From Desulfobacterales bacterium HSG17 (lineage in GTDB: Bacteria > Desulfobacterota > Desulfobacteria > Desulfobacterales > Desulfococcaceae), in NCBI GenBank assembly GCA_030377945.1, contig JAUCGD010000139.1, forward strand, positions 1 to 7,806: a DNA stretch of 7,806 nucleotides. The letters are read 5' to 3'. The position numbers and the translations under genes are program-made. Positions 5,079-7,806 of the stretch are shown here, piece after piece; within the stretch, counting starts at the first letter, position 1; each line of letters starts with the position of its first letter. The notes under the pieces were generated by a model. That model did not search any database and was not told the origin of the DNA. It saw only the letters and a list, made by a program, of their open reading frames with translations.

Positions 5079-6869
5079 CTACAAATCCGGCAGTTTTCTC
5101 AATCCCAGAAACTCAAGAAGTTCATCAAATTCCTGACGTTTTGACCAGAGAATACCGTGTTTTTCTGCATAAACTTCTGCCTGTTTTGTCAGTCCGTTAT
5201 GGGCAAATATCCACATGCGGATTATACGGTGACTCTTGCCTTCTCTGACGTCCTCTGCCTGTGCTTTCAATTCTCTGAGTACGGAAATACCTGTTTTATT
5301 TCCTGTTACCCACTTACTCTGACATACCCATTTTTCCGATCCGGCTGCTCCCAGAATATCAATTTCCCTTCCTCTGCCTGATTCTATGCGTACACGATGC
5401 CTGACATATGAGAATCTCCGGGGCATGGTAATATCAATGCTGCTGTTGAAATATTGTCCGGGCAGGGTTCTTTTCTGAGCATTGAGCAATACCTGGCTCA
5501 TATGAACTTCTGCAAAATATCCCTTGTATTCATGTATTCTTCGCTCTTTTTGCTCGTATTTTTCCCCAAGTTCATCTTTTACTGCTTTTCTGTCATGGCC
5601 TTCAACTTCAATTCTTCCCCATATTTTGAGAAATTCCAGAAGAATCGGGTCTTTTACCCTGCGGAACCATCCTCCCAGTTCCAGGTATTCCAGGAGATCG
5701 CCGCGGGATAGTTTTATCAGTACATCCCGAATCATATCAAGTGAAACATCCGTACCTTCACGTTTCATGATTTCTTGCTGGATTCTCTCCACGTTCAGCC
5801 TGCCCCGCTTATTTTCTTCGGTATTTTCATCCAGGGCAGACATGTAGAGAACCCATTTGGTGATATTGTATTCGTTAATGCGGCTTATCCATTTTGTTAC
5901 CTGGTCGTTAAGTTCTGCCCATATAAAACCGGATGTTATGTCAACAGCCAGGATTTTATTCAAGGTGTTTTCGTCTGTAATAGATTCACCCAGTTCTGCT
6001 GACTGATGAATAACCGCGGTAATATAAAACGGATTCCCGCCGCATCTTTCAGCAATGATGGGAGCCATTGTTTTGGATATTTTTGTTTTGTAGTATTGGG
6101 CAGCTTTAACAACAAGTTCCGTACCCCAGTATTCAGACAGAGATTCTATATCATAGCCCCAGAATCTCCCGAACAATGACCCCCTGCCGATAATCTCCCT
6201 TGCAAGAATGCTCATGGCTGAACCTGTTACAAAATGAGGACAAGTCGGAGATTCCACAGCTTCCTGCATGAATCCCACAATATCAAAGTCATACTGGGGC
6301 AGACGGGTGTTCTGGAATTCATCTAAAAACATTACAATGGTTGAATCATTTATATCTGAAATCCGGCGCGGAACCTCAAGTGCATCCTGGTGGGGAATAA
6401 CACTGTAATCTTTTACAATATCCTCATGCCAGTCAAGCATAAGATTCAGTGTCCTTTTAAAAGGAAAAGAGGGGCGGAATTCCTTTGCAATATGGAGCAG
6501 TCTCTTTCCTTTGATATTATCTGTTATCAGGTTGGGCTGATCCGTATAAAATGCCAGATAATAACGCATGAAGTTTTCCAGATATTTTAATGCAAAATCC
6601 TTTTTATTTTCAATAGTATCAGGAAAACTGAAATAAACCGGGACTACTGCACCCGATTTTTTCGGAGTCTGCTCAAAAAACAATCTGTTTACCACCCGCT
6701 TGAATATCTCGGTTTTTCCCATACGGCGCTGTCCTAAAAGAACTGTGGACATGGTTCTCCGGTGGGCTGCTTCAAGAGCAGCATTGTAAAAGTATTCCAG
6801 GAATTCTTCCCGGTCTGTATATACCTGCTCAGGTACAAGAGTTTTTATGATCCAGGTGGGATTTTTCAT
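5079..6869 (-). CDS. archaeal-type P-loop ATPase fused to a PD-(D/E)xK-like nuclease domain (complete downstream copy)
   Basis: Order of parts in the 596 residues: an N-terminal P-loop ATPase (about 15-300) with Walker A GQRRMGKT (46-53), Walker B IVMFLDEF (178-185; D183, E184), a TGSA sensor-like element (215-218), a GRGSLFGR segment (228-235) and RCGGNPFYI (275-283), all typical of the ATPase_2/STAND-like group best known from Archaea. A winged-helix-like region follows (about 355-420). The C-terminal domain (about 445-590) has E454 in a helix, then REIDILG (D504), then WVCQSKW (Q517-x-K519), the layout of a PD-(D/E)xK nuclease with Gln in place of the third-motif acidic residue. In the family such proteins are cytoplasmic, often multicopy and without a settled function. 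AAGGAG (6875-6880) sits 5 bases before the ATG. It lies 36 bases downstream of its near-twin and is probably cotranscribed with it. Confidence 0.9.
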   Translation of the reverse strand: MKNPTWIIKTLVPEQVYTDREEFLEYFYNAALEAAHRRTMSTVLLGQRRMGKTEIFKRVVNRLFFEQTPKKSGAVVPVYFSFPDTIENKKDFALKYLENFMRYYLAFYTDQPNLITDNIKGKRLLHIAKEFRPSFPFKRTLNLMLDWHEDIVKDYSVIPHQDALEVPRRISDINDSTIVMFLDEFQNTRLPQYDFDIVGFMQEAVESPTCPHFVTGSAMSILAREIIGRGSLFGRFWGYDIESLSEYWGTELVVKAAQYYKTKISKTMAPIIAERCGGNPFYITAVIHQSAELGESITDENTLNKILAVDITSGFIWAELNDQVTKWISRINEYNITKWVLYMSALDENTEENKRGRLNVERIQQEIMKREGTDVSLDMIRDVLIKLSRGDLLEYLELGGWFRRVKDPILLEFLKIWGRIEVEGHDRKAVKDELGEKYEQKERRIHEYKGYFAEVHMSQVLLNAQKRTLPGQYFNSSIDITMPRRFSYVRHRVRIESGRGREIDILGAAGSEKWVCQSKWVTGNKTGISVLRELKAQAEDVREGKSHRIIRMWIFAHNGLTKQAEVYAEKHGILWSKRQEFDELLEFLGLRKLPDL

Positions 6870-6905
6870 GGAGACTCCTTTTTTGGGATAATATTTTTTT
6901 ACTGT

Positions 6906-7806
6906 CTACAAATCCGGCAGTTTTCTCAAGCCCAGAAACTCAAGAAGCTCGTCAAACTCCTGCCGTTTTGACCAGAGAATACCGTGTTTTTCTGCATAAA
7001 CTCCTGCCTGTTTTGTCAGTCCGTTATGGGCAAATATCCACATGCGGATTATACGGTGACTCTTGCCTTCTCTGACCTCCTCTGCCTGTGCTTTCAATTC
7101 TCTGAGTACGGAAATACCTGTTTTATTTCCTGTTACCCATTTACTCTGACATACCCATTTTTCTGATCCGGCTGCTCCCAGGATATCAATTTCCCTTCCT
7201 CTGCCTGATTCTATGCGTACACGATGCCTGACATATGAGAATCTCCGGGGCATGGTAATATCAATACTGCTGTTGAAATATTGTCCGGGCAGGGTTCTTT
7301 TCTGAGCATTGAGCAATATCTGGCTCATATGAACTTCAGCAAAATATCCCTTGTATTCATGGATTCTTCGCTCTTTTTGCTCATATTTTTCTTCAAGTTC
7401 ATCTTTTACAGCATTTCTGTCACAGCCCTCAACTTCAATTCTTCCCCATATTTTGAGAAATTCCAGAAGAATCGGGTCTTTTACCCTGCGAAACCAGCCT
7501 CCCAGTTCCAGGTATTCCAGGAGATCGCCGCGGGATAGTTTTATCAGCACATCCCGAATCATATCAAGTGAAACATCCGTGCCTTCACGTTTCATGATTT
7601 CCTGCTGGATTCTCTCCACGTTCAGCCTGCCCCGCTTATTTTCTTCGGTATTTTCATCCAGGGCAGACATGTAGAGAATCCATTTGGTGATATTGTATTC
7701 GTTAATGCGGCTTATCCATTTTGTTACCTGGTCGTTAAGTTCTGCCCATATAAAACCGGATGTTATGTCAACAGCCAGGATTTTATTCAAGGTGTTTTCG
7801 TCTGTA
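6906..7806 (-). CDS. archaeal-type ATPase/nuclease-like protein, tandem upstream copy (5' end cut by the window)
   Basis: The frame is open to the right edge, so only the C-terminal 299 or so residues are visible. They correspond to residues 299-596 of the downstream copy. The TTG at 7788-7790 is an internal Leu codon, not the start: the codons before it (TDENT) match the twin exactly. The winged-helix region and all the nuclease-like residues (E, D and Q-x-K) are retained. Seven residues differ from the twin, in its numbering: V340I, H425C, K428N, G435E, V460I, D540E and E565G. At DNA level I count about 28 differences over 901 positions, with the outermost 125 or so bases identical. Whether its ATPase half is intact cannot be seen. 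Its stop is followed after 36 bases by the start of the second copy. Confidence 0.9.
   Translation of the reverse strand, partial: TDENTLNKILAVDITSGFIWAELNDQVTKWISRINEYNITKWILYMSALDENTEENKRGRLNVERIQQEIMKREGTDVSLDMIRDVLIKLSRGDLLEYLELGGWFRRVKDPILLEFLKIWGRIEVEGCDRNAVKDELEEKYEQKERRIHEYKGYFAEVHMSQILLNAQKRTLPGQYFNSSIDITMPRRFSYVRHRVRIESGRGREIDILGAAGSEKWVCQSKWVTGNKTGISVLRELKAQAEEVREGKSHRIIRMWIFAHNGLTKQAGVYAEKHGILWSKRQEFDELLEFLGLRKLPDL

Larger units (their letters stand above)
5079..7806 (-). repeat. tandem gene duplication, 1,827-bp period
   Basis: Positions 5079-5979 align without gaps to 6906-7806 at a constant offset of 1,827 bases, which equals one full coding region (1,791) plus the 36-base spacer. 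Identity over the visible part is about 97 percent by eye. Downstream of the two stop codons the sequences diverge at once, so the duplicated segment ends at or very near the stop. Its other boundary lies outside the window. Confidence 0.92.

Noticed and set aside
5454..5711. + strand open frame repeated at 7281-7538
   Set aside because: It appears twice only because the underlying - strand gene is duplicated; both lie antisense to the ATPase coding region, where codon-level constraint explains the open frame.
6906..7790. Separate short gene starting at the TTG at 7790
   Set aside because: The frame continues to the window edge and the residues before the TTG match the complete twin exactly, so the TTG is an internal leucine.

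Overview
The window looks like a chromosomal segment from an AT-rich Gram-negative bacterium. The most plausible source is a strictly anaerobic member of the Desulfobacterota (Desulfobacteraceae-like). This rests on an alpha-less ferredoxin:thioredoxin reductase catalytic subunit next to a small glutaredoxin, an intergenic inverted repeat of the 'AACCACGAAT...' type, and the general protein flavour. It is an inference from content, not a database match.

Layout. The left third (1-1446) is read on the + strand. It holds a small FMN nitroreductase preceded by a 10-bp-arm palindrome (58-84), then an isolated perfect 28-bp inverted repeat (747-817), then a tight two-gene thiol-redox operon: a glutaredoxin-like protein overlapping an FTR catalytic chain by one base. 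Next is an AT-rich, mostly gene-free convergent gap (1447-1833). It carries a 23-codon relic that looks like the N-terminus of a HicB antitoxin, and one imperfect hairpin.

The right three quarters is read entirely on the - strand. In transcription order from the right edge it contains: an ATPase/nuclease-like gene cut by the window end (6906-7806); a nearly identical complete second copy (5079-6869) only 36 bp downstream; a 157-bp gap with two adjacent stem-loops; an alpha/beta hydrolase (4112-4921); and, 13 bp further, a 754-residue protein of unknown function with two N-terminal membrane segments and a coiled coil (1834-4098).

The most notable element is the tandem pair of 596-residue-type proteins. 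Each joins an archaeal-type (ATPase_2/STAND-like) P-loop ATPase and winged helix to a C-terminal domain that reads as a PD-(D/E)xK nuclease with a QxK third motif. By eye the copies differ at about 28 of 901 aligned bases, but only 7 residues change, so both seem to have been kept under protein-level selection. The hydrolase and the membrane coiled-coil protein form a second probable operon. Whether it works with the ATPases cannot be told from sequence. No rRNA, tRNA, CRISPR array, transposase or recognisable riboswitch was seen.
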